NCBI GenBank assembly: GCA_002297415.1
Contig: DBKZ01000042.1
Coordinates: 1 to 14,781, forward strand
Direction: 5' to 3'
Length of the DNA stretch: 14,781 nucleotides
DNA from: Ruminococcaceae bacterium UBA737
GTDB lineage: Bacteria; Bacillota; Clostridia; Oscillospirales; Acutalibacteraceae
Shown: positions 7,099-14,044 of the stretch, piece after piece
Position numbering within the stretch: position 1 is the first letter of the stretch
How the letters are laid out: each line of letters begins with the position of its first letter
Made by a program: the position numbers and the translations under genes
Notes under the pieces: model-generated
The model's input: only the letters and a program-made list of their open reading frames with translations
Databases searched by the model: none
What the model was told of the DNA's origin: nothing

Positions 7099-7222
7099 TG
7101 CTTGCTATACCGTGAGACACACCCCGCAGGGCATAAAGAAAAGCGGCTGTCAGATACCGAGATTTCAGTATATTTCTGCGCTGCACGATATCGAAAACCG
7201 CTTTTTGTCCACTTTGGGTGTA

Positions 7223-7303
7223 TCAATTGCTCGGCATCATTTCAATGCCATAATATTTTGCCTGTTCCCGTTTTACTGCCATAATCGGCGCGTTTGGCAT
7301 CAT
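7223..7303 (-). CDS. Possible 26-residue peptide overlapping the parR stop
   Basis: An ATG overlapping the parR stop (ATGA, 4-nt overlap) opens a 26-codon frame: MMPNAPIMAVKREQAKYYGI, then EMMPSN and a stop. The overlap is of the kind used for translational coupling, matching the parM-parR junction just upstream. It may equally be the degraded start of a lost gene. No family is recognised. Confidence 0.25.
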   Translation of the reverse strand: MMPNAPIMAVKREQAKYYGIEMMPSN

Positions 7304-7632
7304 CCGAACATCTCCAAATCGTCAAGGACGCTTAATTCATTTTCTGCTTGTTCCTCCTCGGTAAGCGTAGGCGCAACCGCTTGCACCTGCGGCGGCTGTT
7401 CCGAAACAAAGGTAATCTCGTGCAATTCTTCTCGGATAATGCGCCGAAATTGTTCGGCGGTAAGTGTGCCGTCGCTCGTTTCGTAAAGTGCCTTGCCGAC
7501 AGCGATAACAACGAATTTGTTGATAGAACCGTATTGTTTTTTGTCAAGGGCTTGCAGTCTCTCAACGATCTCCCGCTGGCGTTTATCTGTAAGGTCAAAA
7601 CGGATATTCAGCCGGTAATACGCTTCATTCAT
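7300..7632 (-). CDS. ParR-like adaptor of the ParM segregation system
   Basis: A 110-residue protein. The first 60 residues (YRLNIRFDLTDKRQREIVER, then INKFVVIAVGKAL) fit a ribbon-helix-helix DNA-binding domain; the acidic C-terminus (TEEEQAENELSVLDDLEMFG) would suit contact with an actin filament end. ParR proteins bind a centromere-like parC site and cap ParM filaments to push element copies apart. Its start overlaps the ParM stop by 4 nt (ATGA), and type II partition genes are normally arranged parM-parR. The protein sequence is too diverged to name from motifs alone; the call depends largely on position and size. Confidence 0.65.
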   Translation of the reverse strand: MNEAYYRLNIRFDLTDKRQREIVERLQALDKKQYGSINKFVVIAVGKALYETSDGTLTAEQFRRIIREELHEITFVSEQPPQVQAVAPTLTEEEQAENELSVLDDLEMFG

Positions 7633-8552
7633 CCCTTTGCCTCAGCTTTCATCTGTGCCTCCGCCAGATATTCATATCCCTTTGCGGCGGCGCAGATGTC
7701 ATCGACGAATTTCACACGGTCAGCGCTGAACTTATAAAAGTTATTTACAAGGCAGCCGCCGCCACCGGTCACATACAAGGTCATCGTATTCTCGTCATAG
7801 CCGTGCTCACGAAGTCTGCGGAAGATGTCCCGCACATACTCAGCGGCGACGCTCTTAATGATTTTCAGATCAGCAGGCGCAATGTTTGCCGTGCCGGTGA
7901 TCAGCACTTCGTCGATGATGGCGTCGTTGATCTCCCGCTGCGTTTTCTGCATAAATACCTCACGAACAGCAAGGGTGCACTGGTAAGTCCCAAATTTCTC
8001 GGTGAACATTTTGCCCTGCTGCGGCTTTCCGTTGATCATATACAGCGTGTTCATTGTGCCGTTGCCGATGTCGGCGATTAGGTTGACACCCTTTAGTGTG
8101 GTGGCGAAGCTGGCAATGGCGGCATACCCCTGCGGATAAATGCGCACATCGTCGATATAAAGGTGGTAGCCCGTCTTTTTATAGGTGAACTCCATCTCGT
8201 CGTTTTTCATCAGATACACCTTGAAGTCTGCCTTTTGCCCGCTTGTCCAAGTCAGCGGCAGACCGGCGGCAATCACAATATGCGCCTCAGTGAGATTTTC
8301 GGCTTTCAGCTCCTTGGCAATCGCCGCAAGGGTCAGCACATAATAGTCCTCGTCCTTGATTTTATCCGGTGCAAACTCCTTATGTCCCGCGCCGATGAGA
8401 TAATACCTGCCGCCGTAAACCAGCATATCCGCCGTGAACAACGGTTCGTGCTCATAGGCGGTGATGCCCGTCGGAAAACAGCAATTCGCCGTTTTCATAT
8501 TCCCGTAGCCGTGGTCGATGCCGATGATTTTTATATTGTTGATCGTTTTCAT
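7629..8552 (-). CDS. ParM/StbA-like bacterial actin
   Basis: A 307-residue actin-fold ATPase that would form filaments to segregate element copies. The actin landmarks are in order: GIDHGYGNMKTA at 11-22 (phosphate-1), LIADIGNGTMNTL at 158-170 (phosphate-2) and LYVTGGGGCLV at 259-269 (adenosine motif). Length is normal for ParM. The ATG at 8552 is chosen because an AGGAAAGG box lies 7 nt upstream; an earlier in-frame ATG at 8585 has none. It follows the Cys_rich_VLP gene by 62 nt, a gap containing an 8-bp-arm hairpin, and overlaps ParR. No replication initiator lies in the window, so the pair may stabilise a circular form of the element. Other actin-like families (Alp) remain possible. Confidence 0.86.
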   Translation of the reverse strand: MKTINNIKIIGIDHGYGNMKTANCCFPTGITAYEHEPLFTADMLVYGGRYYLIGAGHKEFAPDKIKDEDYYVLTLAAIAKELKAENLTEAHIVIAAGLPLTWTSGQKADFKVYLMKNDEMEFTYKKTGYHLYIDDVRIYPQGYAAIASFATTLKGVNLIADIGNGTMNTLYMINGKPQQGKMFTEKFGTYQCTLAVREVFMQKTQREINDAIIDEVLITGTANIAPADLKIIKSVAAEYVRDIFRRLREHGYDENTMTLYVTGGGGCLVNNFYKFSADRVKFVDDICAAAKGYEYLAEAQMKAEAKG

Positions 8553-8593
8553 AATAAATCCTTTCCTGCGCATAGCGCATTTCAAAATATTTC

Positions 8594-8620
8594 GGATAAC
8601 TCTTTTTCGGGCAGTTATCC
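8594..8620. repeat. Hairpin at the end of the Cys_rich_VLP gene
   Basis: GGATAACT (8594-8601) and AGTTATCC (8613-8620), perfect 8-bp arms with an 11-nt loop, spanning the stop codon. No T-run follows on either strand. The AGTTATC word recurs in the dyads at 8871-8931, so this may be a related protein-binding site rather than a terminator. Confidence 0.5.
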
Positions 8621-8845
8621 ATTGCTCCCGTTTTGCCGTAAGATTTCTGTGTACAGCTCCTTTTCAGCCGGTAATACCGCTTTCAGAAAATAGTTGCAGT
8701 AGATACCGTACCGAGAAATGAGCTGCACGCACTTTGTTTCTTCTCCGTCATCCAGCAGCAGACAATTTCCCTTATAGCAATTACAGCAAGTCTTGCGTAC
8801 AAGGGCGTTGATCTTTGTTCGCTGCTTCGGTTTGATTTTGAGCAT
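8615..8845 (-). CDS. Small cysteine-rich VLP-domain protein
   Basis: A 76-residue protein with cysteines at 20, 21, 23, 28, 39 and 50 and the closing motif KAVLP at 55-59. This spacing (CCNCYKGNCLLLD, then TKCVQLIS, YCNYFLKAVLP) fits the Cys_rich_VLP family, a small probable metal-binding protein common on firmicute mobile elements; its molecular role is unknown. An AGGAGG box lies 8 nt before the ATG. It is the first gene of the leftward parM-parR group and is divergent from the polymerase operon. I found no convincing promoter of its own in the 150-bp divergent gap. Confidence 0.82.
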   Translation of the reverse strand: MLKIKPKQRTKINALVRKTCCNCYKGNCLLLDDGEETKCVQLISRYGIYCNYFLKAVLPAEKELYTEILRQNGSNG

Positions 8846-8870
8846 AGACCTTTCCTCCTTTTCCTTGTCA

Positions 8871-8931
8871 ATTTGATAACCGTATTTGTCCCACGCAGCT
8901 CATAATTGTGGGGGCAGTTATCAAATAACTG
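8871..8931. promoter_or_regulatory. Nested dyads in the divergent intergenic region (probable operator)
   Basis: ATTTGATAAC (8871-8880) is the exact reverse complement of GTTATCAAAT (8917-8926). Inside lies CCCAC/GTGGG (8890-8894, 8908-8912). The right copy is itself half of a second perfect palindrome, CAGTTAT-CAA-ATAACTG (8915-8931), which ends 5 bp before the -35 of the polymerase promoter. A dimeric regulator binding here could control both directions. Confidence 0.6.
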
Positions 8932-8936
8932 TGCCA

Positions 8937-8965
8937 TTGAAAGCTCGGAAAAACTGTGGTATAAT
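8937..8965 (+). promoter_or_regulatory. Sigma-A promoter of the polymerase operon
   Basis: TTGAAA (8937-8942), 17-bp spacer, TATAAT (8960-8965); start expected near 8972, giving a leader of about 24 nt. A GGGGGA ribosome binding site (8983-8988) lies 7 nt before the ATG. Only one base departs from full consensus. Confidence 0.88.
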
Positions 8966-8995
8966 AGTGCCAAGCTTTCTGTGGGGGAACGGCAT

Positions 8996-11900
8996 ATGAA
9001 AAGCAAAAAATATATCATATCGGAAATATCGGCGCAAAGTATCATTTCTGCCGCTGTTCCAAAGGACGGCGGCTATAGCTTTTATCTTGACGCTTCCGAT
9101 ATAACCAAGGAATATTTAGTTGAGAACACGCAGCAGGACGATTGCCCGATCTTTTATCAGGCAATGCTCGTTATCGGAGAAAACCCTGACAAATCAGAGT
9201 GGGTATCCGATAAACTGAAAGATGTATTCGTCTATATTGATTTCTCCGGTGTGTTTGACCGCAAGCCCGTAGGCAGAGTATCAGAACATCAAAAAATTGC
9301 CGAGTATATGTTTCGTCCGGAGGGCATCACTCTTAATTTTGGCAAAGAGGACAACCGATATATTGCCTTTGAGCGTTCGGCATCTATGAGCCGTGAAAAC
9401 CGTCTGTCTTTTATCCGAGCGGATGTCTATGAGCCGTTGCGTGAGCGTATGATGCTCGGGTTGCACATCGGTCTGTGTCAGCTCAGCAAGCTGTTTGCGT
9501 ATAATGCGCTGCTTTTCACAAGCGGAGCGCGCTATAACGACGATACTATTTTCAGCGATAAAAGAATTATCGTTATAAAGAGCCAAAAATCGATCATTAA
9601 AAATGTTCCTATTGTTACCGTATGCAGTGATGACAGTACCGGAGCCTTGCGTAAATACACAAGAGTTGAAAAAGTTACGGATATCCGCATAACAGAGTTT
9701 GACGGAGAAGGCTTTATTTCTCCGAGGTTGGCGGATCGGCTGGATGCAGAGCATAATTCTTTTCAGATTCGGATGCCTTACATTAAGGGCGTTGTGCATC
9801 GGGTGAATTTTGCCGCACTACTTTCCGAATTGAATGTTCCCTATATCGTGGATATGTGGGGTGAAAAACACAGCCCTACCGAGGTGGATATAATTCTGAC
9901 CGAGAGTATGTTCAAAGGACTTGGGTGGATGACCGAAAACGGACTTCCTTGGGCGGAATATCTTGAACGGTGCAATAAGTACCGGCACGCGCTTTATATA
10001 TCCGGTAAAGATAAGACCGAACCGCAAAATACAACGGAGCTGAATTATCAGTTTCTGAATACGCTGTCAATAACCGATGATGAGTTTCGCCCCAGGGATC
10101 TTCCGCTTGGCTGGAAAAGCTCACCGGAATACGACCGGCGGCATTGGATCACCAAAACGACCGAAACGGAATATTACCGTCTTGTTGCCGATCACGAAGC
10201 CCGCCGCAAATATTTTACCGACGAACTGCGAGAAAAGGAATCGCTAAGCAGCCGACGGAGACAGCGGGCGGAGCTGCTTACAAAAAATGCTCTTTTTATT
10301 GACGAGCCTATCTATGCCGGAGAACTGAAAGACCGAGCCGAAAATCTGCTTGCAAAATATGCGGTGGGTAAGCTCTCGGTCGCAGGCGATAACCGGTATT
10401 TATCCGACGATCTGCTGCGTCTTATTGCCGGTATGGTCAGGGACGCAGTCGGAGAAGGTGCGTCCTATCGCCGTCTTGAACGGGAATTTATCGAAGATCA
10501 CTTTATTTATGCGCCTCAACCGAGCTATGAGACGGGGGAATATTACACCGTGCTGCGCAGTCCGCATATTGCGCGTAACGAAGAAGTCCTTGTAAAACCG
10601 ATGGCGGCAGGCGAGCTGCGGGAGAAATACTTTTCTCATCTGAATTATGTAATTATGGTGGATTCCCGTTCCTTGATCCCCGAAAGATTGGGCGGTGCAG
10701 ATTTTGACGGCGATATGGTAAAAACCATTGCCGATCCGCTTATCAATCGCTGTGTTATGCGCAGCAGTACGGAATTACCGCTTCTCAAAATACCCGCCGA
10801 ACAGCCGCTTATGGCGGACGCTAACAACTGGTATGAGCGCTTTGTCACGGTCAGAAACACCTTTTCCTCCCGTGTGGGTCAGATCAGCAATGCAGCACTT
10901 GGCAGAGGCATTATCGCCTATGACGAAAATACCGCCGACGAGGATAAAGAGCGCTGCTTTCACGAGGTGGAAACACTTGCCATATTAACGGGACTGGAGA
11001 TCGACTCGGCAAAAAGCGGCGTAAAGCCCGAGCTGTCAGAGTATACGGAAAAGAAAACTGCTCACCGCAGTATTTTTCTGCGCTATAAGGCGATTGCAGG
11101 CAGCGACGAGGAACACCGGTGGTATGAGCCGTCCAAAAATGCCCGTCTGAAAAAATTCTTTGAAAGCATAGATTGGAGCAATGTCAGTTCTAATTTAGAA
11201 AGGCTTCCGTATCTGGCATACAGGCTGAGGTGTGATACCGAAGCCGTCACGGTCACTCCTGTGTCGGAAAATCAAATGTTTCTGTTTGCCCAAACGCCGA
11301 ATTGGAAGGAGCATATTGATCCCGCAATGCTTGCCCGCGTTGCAGAGCTGATTTCCGATTACGAAACTGCCTTGAATCGTGTGCGGTATGTCCGGCATAT
11401 TTCCACCGATATGAAGCGTAAGGGGGATATTTACCGTATTCTTTTTACTCGCGGTCAGGAAAAAGAGTATGCCGTAGATGAGCTGTATTCTGCATTTGAA
11501 GGGATGCTTCCGCAGCAGATAAGAAAAGCGCGGCTTGCGCTGAGCGAAACCGACTGGCATTTTGTTCCGCCGAAAGAACGCCTGAATGTACTCGGCTCTC
11601 TTATAGGCGGTATGCGGGTCTATGCATATGCAGATGTGTTCTGCGATTTCCGTTGCGGCGGGTACCGTATAGTGGGCGATATTATTTGTGACCTTGACGA
11701 TATGTACCGCAAAATAGGAATACAAAAGAATTTCTCAAAACAAAAGGGCGACAGCAAAACACTGCGAACATTGCTGTCGGGTGTGACCGTCACATCGGAC
11801 TATAAAGAGCAGATTATCCGCAACTGCCTGAGTATTATTCGTCCTATCGACGGGAAAAACTGCCTTGACTATGCTGAAGTCATAAAATGTGCGGTCGCTC

Positions 11901-12019
11901 TCGGCAAACGGCAATTTGTATTGGAAGTGCTGCCGTTTGCGGTATCTGAGCAAACAATAGACCGCAGCCATATATATGACCGGAACAAACCGCAGAAGAA
12001 ACGGAGGTTGTGGCGATGA
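8996..12019 (+). CDS. RdRP/QDE-1-like double-psi beta-barrel RNA polymerase
   Basis: A 1007-residue single-chain protein with the conserved blocks of the eukaryotic-type RNA-dependent RNA polymerase fold. First barrel: FISPRLADRL at 240-249, then SFQIRMPYIKGVV at 255-267 (K264 aligns with the family's catalytic lysine in the QxRxxxxKG block) and ILTESMFKG at 300-308. Second barrel: VLRSPHIARNEEV at 519-531, a region resembling the family's RxPxxxxGD block, then GGADFDGD at 566-573, whose D569, D571 and D573 should hold the catalytic magnesium. LEIDSAKSG at 667-675 matches the downstream DxxKtG block. Known relatives of this fold include QDE-1, phage YonO and crAss-like phage polymerases, which may copy RNA or DNA. 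Start at 8996 fits promoter and ribosome binding site. The extra N- and C-terminal regions are not recognised. Template and product are unknown. Confidence 0.85.
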   Translation: MKSKKYIISEISAQSIISAAVPKDGGYSFYLDASDITKEYLVENTQQDDCPIFYQAMLVIGENPDKSEWVSDKLKDVFVYIDFSGVFDRKPVGRVSEHQKIAEYMFRPEGITLNFGKEDNRYIAFERSASMSRENRLSFIRADVYEPLRERMMLGLHIGLCQLSKLFAYNALLFTSGARYNDDTIFSDKRIIVIKSQKSIIKNVPIVTVCSDDSTGALRKYTRVEKVTDIRITEFDGEGFISPRLADRLDAEHNSFQIRMPYIKGVVHRVNFAALLSELNVPYIVDMWGEKHSPTEVDIILTESMFKGLGWMTENGLPWAEYLERCNKYRHALYISGKDKTEPQNTTELNYQFLNTLSITDDEFRPRDLPLGWKSSPEYDRRHWITKTTETEYYRLVADHEARRKYFTDELREKESLSSRRRQRAELLTKNALFIDEPIYAGELKDRAENLLAKYAVGKLSVAGDNRYLSDDLLRLIAGMVRDAVGEGASYRRLEREFIEDHFIYAPQPSYETGEYYTVLRSPHIARNEEVLVKPMAAGELREKYFSHLNYVIMVDSRSLIPERLGGADFDGDMVKTIADPLINRCVMRSSTELPLLKIPAEQPLMADANNWYERFVTVRNTFSSRVGQISNAALGRGIIAYDENTADEDKERCFHEVETLAILTGLEIDSAKSGVKPELSEYTEKKTAHRSIFLRYKAIAGSDEEHRWYEPSKNARLKKFFESIDWSNVSSNLERLPYLAYRLRCDTEAVTVTPVSENQMFLFAQTPNWKEHIDPAMLARVAELISDYETALNRVRYVRHISTDMKRKGDIYRILFTRGQEKEYAVDELYSAFEGMLPQQIRKARLALSETDWHFVPPKERLNVLGSLIGGMRVYAYADVFCDFRCGGYRIVGDIICDLDDMYRKIGIQKNFSKQKGDSKTLRTLLSGVTVTSDYKEQIIRNCLSIIRPIDGKNCLDYAEVIKCAVALGKRQFVLEVLPFAVSEQTIDRSHIYDRNKPQKKRRLWR

Positions 12020-12855
12020 CAAACGAGTGGTTGGAATTTAAGGCATATACCGAAAAACCGAAATATTCCGCTGTAAACAAGCACGATCTTTCCTACCTTG
12101 GCAGGTTTTCCTTTAAGACCGTGACCGACTTTGAAGGCTTCGGCAGAATACTGACGGTTTTGGCAAGGGGATATATTTTTCACGATAAAAACGGCAGTTT
12201 GCTTGCCTGCGATCCATACGCCCGTGTTGACTATGCACGAAGTGCGCTCTTTGCTTGGTGCAGTATCCCGGACAAGAATGAGTCAACCCCTTTTGTGAAC
12301 TTCGGAGAACTTGCCGACAGTTTTCCCGAACTTGTAAGTAACAAGGGCGAGGGATGGTATTACAGGCATATTCAAAATGTTATTCGGTTTGTAAAAAAGC
12401 ATCCCGATACCGTCAGCGCAACTGCAAAAAACACCGTTGTGGGAATCAGCAAAGGCTTTAAGGCGGAATGGAAAAAGAAAGTCAGGCAACTGCAAGTGCC
12501 GATATTTGCGTTGAATACCAAAGCGGCGTGGGCGCTGCGCTTTGATGACATTCTTGCCGATGCGCTGGAGCTTGGCGCGCTCAGAACGGAGGAATATGTT
12601 TTGTCGCAGCCAAAATATGACGCTTTGAAAAGCCTTGACTTGAACGCCGTTCCTTTAGAAGTAGTCTGCGATACGGTTGCCTACTATGAAGCAAATAAAA
12701 GCAATGATAATGAGTGGGTGGTGCTGCCCGTTGCAGGCTTTGATTGCTATTACGGAAACACAAATTTCAGCAAAAAATGGCTTGCCAAAATCCCCGACGC
12801 TGTACTGACAAGAGAAGTGTGCAGCGGCGTCTGCCGAATAAAAGTCAATATCTGA
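12016..12855 (+). CDS. Unrecognised partner protein of the RdRP-like polymerase
   Basis: A 279-residue protein of no family I recognise. Its ATG overlaps the polymerase stop (ATGA, 12016-12019), and a GGAGG box (12003-12007) inside the polymerase gene lies 8 nt upstream, so the two are translationally coupled and probably made in fixed ratio. A GTG two codons earlier is too close to that box. The protein is soluble by inspection: no signal peptide or membrane segment. It has many aromatic residues (for example EGWYYRHIQNVIRFVKKHP near 112-130), a basic patch (KAEWKKKVRQ near 148-157) that could touch nucleic acid, and two late cysteines (near 270-274). It may be an accessory or targeting subunit of the polymerase. 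The operon ends with a strong terminator 9 nt later. Confidence 0.85.
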   Translation: MTNEWLEFKAYTEKPKYSAVNKHDLSYLGRFSFKTVTDFEGFGRILTVLARGYIFHDKNGSLLACDPYARVDYARSALFAWCSIPDKNESTPFVNFGELADSFPELVSNKGEGWYYRHIQNVIRFVKKHPDTVSATAKNTVVGISKGFKAEWKKKVRQLQVPIFALNTKAAWALRFDDILADALELGALRTEEYVLSQPKYDALKSLDLNAVPLEVVCDTVAYYEANKSNDNEWVVLPVAGFDCYYGNTNFSKKWLAKIPDAVLTREVCSGVCRIKVNI

Positions 12856-12864
12856 AATGCAAAA

Positions 12865-12904
12865 AGCCCCGATGAGTACAGAAAATCTGAAACTCATCGG
12901 GGCT
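12865..12904 (+). terminator. Strong terminator of the polymerase operon
   Basis: AGCCCCGATGAGT (12865-12877) pairs perfectly with ACTCATCGGGGCT (12892-12904) around a 14-nt loop, followed by GTCTTTA. It starts 9 nt after the partner gene stop. On the minus strand the stem is followed by TTTT, so it may work both ways and separates this operon from the recombinase gene. Confidence 0.88.
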
Positions 12905-13020
12905 GTCTTTATATCCGCACATTCGATTATTGCCACTGCTTTTTCTACAATAAACAGTGACAATTTCTGTTTTCATACTTTTCGGGTAAAATATTAAAAA
13001 ATACTCGGAGGTAAACCAAA

Positions 13021-13863
13021 ATGAAAGGACGAATTATTACAGCAAGAATGATTGCCGAATTCAAGGAACATCTTATCTTAGAGGAAAGGAGCGAAATAAC
13101 GATTGAAAAATATATCCGTGATGTAAAAGCGTTTGCATCGTATGCAGAAAACAATGAAATTACAAAAGAAACTGTAATTGTATATAAAAAGCACCTACAA
13201 GAAAATTACGCCGTGCGGAGCGTAAATTCAATGCTTGCAAGCATCAACAGTTTATTTTCATTTTTAGGCTGGCACGATTTAAAGGTGAAATCACTGAAAT
13301 TGCAGCAGCAGGTATTCTGCCCCGAAGAAAAGGAATTGACAAAAGCAGAATACACACGGCTTTGCAGAACAGCGGAACGCAAACACAATGAAAGGCTTAA
13401 TCTTATTCTGCAAACAATCTGCGGTACAGGTATCCGTGTCAGCGAGCTGCAATATATAACGGTCGAGGCGGTAAAACAGGGCGAAGCAGTTGTAAATTGC
13501 AAAGCAAAAACACGGTCGGTGTTTATTGTAAAAGAATTAAAACAAAAATTGCTCCGCTGGGCAGCGAAGCAAGGAATAAAAAGCGGTATGATTTTTGTAA
13601 CAAGGACGGGCAAGCCGATAAGCCGCACAAACATCTGGCGGGAAATGAAGGCCTTATGCGAGGAGGCAAATGTAAACCCGCAAAAGGTATTTCCGCACAA
13701 CCTGCGCCACCTGTTCGCCCGTGTGTTTTACGGAATTGAAAAGGATATTGCAAAGCTTGCCGATATTCTCGGTCATTCAAGTATAAACACCACAAGAATA
13801 TACATAATTTCAACAGGTACAGAACACCGTCAGCGTATGGAGAATATGCGGCTCATAATATGA
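13021..13863 (+). CDS. Tyrosine recombinase, probable DNA invertase of the adjacent switch
   Basis: A 280-residue site-specific recombinase of the XerC/D-like tyrosine family. The N-terminal SAM-like core-binding domain covers about 1-90 (ITIEKYIRDVKAFASYA). The catalytic domain shows TGIRVSEL (R139), a lysine in CKAKTRSVFI (K161 or K163), HNLRH (H226, R229), LGHSS (H252) and the nucleophile Y261 in TTRIYI. There is no arm-binding N-terminal extension of the kind seen in larger integrases. A GGAGGT box precedes the ATG. It ends 26 bp before a 280-bp segment bounded by perfect inverted repeats with the dyad form of a tyrosine recombinase core, the usual arrangement for phase-variation invertases such as fim and Clostridium RecV-type systems. 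That it acts on this pair is inference. No strong promoter was found in the 165-bp gap upstream. Confidence 0.92.
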   Translation: MKGRIITARMIAEFKEHLILEERSEITIEKYIRDVKAFASYAENNEITKETVIVYKKHLQENYAVRSVNSMLASINSLFSFLGWHDLKVKSLKLQQQVFCPEEKELTKAEYTRLCRTAERKHNERLNLILQTICGTGIRVSELQYITVEAVKQGEAVVNCKAKTRSVFIVKELKQKLLRWAAKQGIKSGMIFVTRTGKPISRTNIWREMKALCEEANVNPQKVFPHNLRHLFARVFYGIEKDIAKLADILGHSSINTTRIYIISTGTEHRQRMENMRLII

Positions 13864-13886
13864 AAAAGGCCGCCAAAAGCGGCGGC
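13863..13886 (-). terminator. Leftward terminator between the left repeat and the recombinase gene
   Basis: On the minus strand GCCGCC (13886-13881), a GCTTTT loop and GGCGGC (13874-13869) form an all-GC stem, followed by C and TTTTT (13867-13863). It is oriented to stop transcription coming from the leftward promoter at 13956-13984 before it runs antisense into the recombinase gene, whose stop codon it touches. Confidence 0.82.
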
Positions 13887-13889
13887 AGA

Positions 13890-13912
13890 AACATAATCGG
13901 TATTATGTTGTA
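13890..13912 (+). repeat. Left inverted repeat of the switch (23 bp)
   Basis: Exact reverse complement of 14147-14169. Its first 20 bases are AACATAAT, CGGT, ATTATGTT: 8-bp dyad arms around a 4-bp asymmetric centre, then GTA. The arms suit binding of two recombinase protomers and the unequal centre sets direction, so two copies in opposite orientation give inversion. Confidence 0.92.
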
Positions 13913-13955
13913 TTGAGCACACACAAATACGCACCCAGCTAAATTTATATAGTAA

Positions 13956-13984
13956 ATTATAGCACAGTAGGCGCAGAATGTCAA
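13956..13984 (-). promoter_or_regulatory. Perfect extended -10 promoter inside the invertible segment
   Basis: On the minus strand: TTGACA (13984-13979), 17-bp spacer, TGC then TATAAT (13961-13956). Both hexamers are perfect consensus, with an extended -10 TGn and an A-rich stretch upstream of the -35. The start is expected near 13949. In this orientation the transcript meets a terminator after about 85 nt. Confidence 0.92.
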
Positions 13985-14044
13985 TAGTTTTATTTGAGGA
14001 AAGTATGAAAAGTTAGAATTGTCCGAATTTAAGCATGGCAATGA

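Larger units (their letters stand above)
6934..7299. other. Structured non-coding stretch between parR and the HTH gene
   Basis: About 366 nt with no convincing long gene. It holds the promoter at 6952-6980, three consecutive perfect hairpins at 7029-7098, and a wider dyad in which AAAAGCGG (7139-7146) pairs with CCGCTTTT (7198-7205). A looser inverted copy of the second arm, AAAAGCGTTTCGATAT, lies at 6991-7006 (partner 7188-7205, two extra bases). Such density of dyads suggests an origin of transfer, a partition site for ParR, or a structured RNA. Only a 26-codon reading frame overlapping the parR end looks translatable. Confidence 0.5.

Noticed and set aside
7029..7226. 65-codon minus-strand frame across the hairpin cluster
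   Set aside because: No ribosome binding site, and it is mostly made of palindromic DNA; better explained as structured non-coding sequence.
6968..7486. 172-codon plus-strand frame across the non-coding block
   Set aside because: Runs through the hairpin cluster and then antisense to parR, has no ribosome binding site, and its product looks like random translation.
9281..9799. 172-codon open frame on the minus strand
   Set aside because: Antisense to the polymerase gene, no ribosome binding site and no recognisable domain; the plus-strand frame is clearly the real one.
8996..12019. Fragment of the host RNA polymerase beta' subunit
   Set aside because: DFDGD also occurs in beta', but here both barrels lie in one chain with RdRP-style blocks (QIR....KG, GGADFDGD, IDSAKSG), and the flanking beta' motifs are absent.
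12865..12904. Long inverted repeat as a recombination site
   Set aside because: A 13-bp GC-rich stem with flanking A- and T-runs, 9 nt after a stop codon, is a standard bidirectional terminator; no second copy exists.
13206..13700. 164-codon open frame on the minus strand
   Set aside because: Antisense to the tyrosine recombinase, whose catalytic residues are all present in the other frame.
13021..13863. Tyrosine recombinase as the integrase of the whole element
   Set aside because: Small protein without an arm-binding domain, right beside a perfect inverted-repeat pair; a serine recombinase that can move the element is already present. Inversion of the local segment is the simpler role, though not proven.
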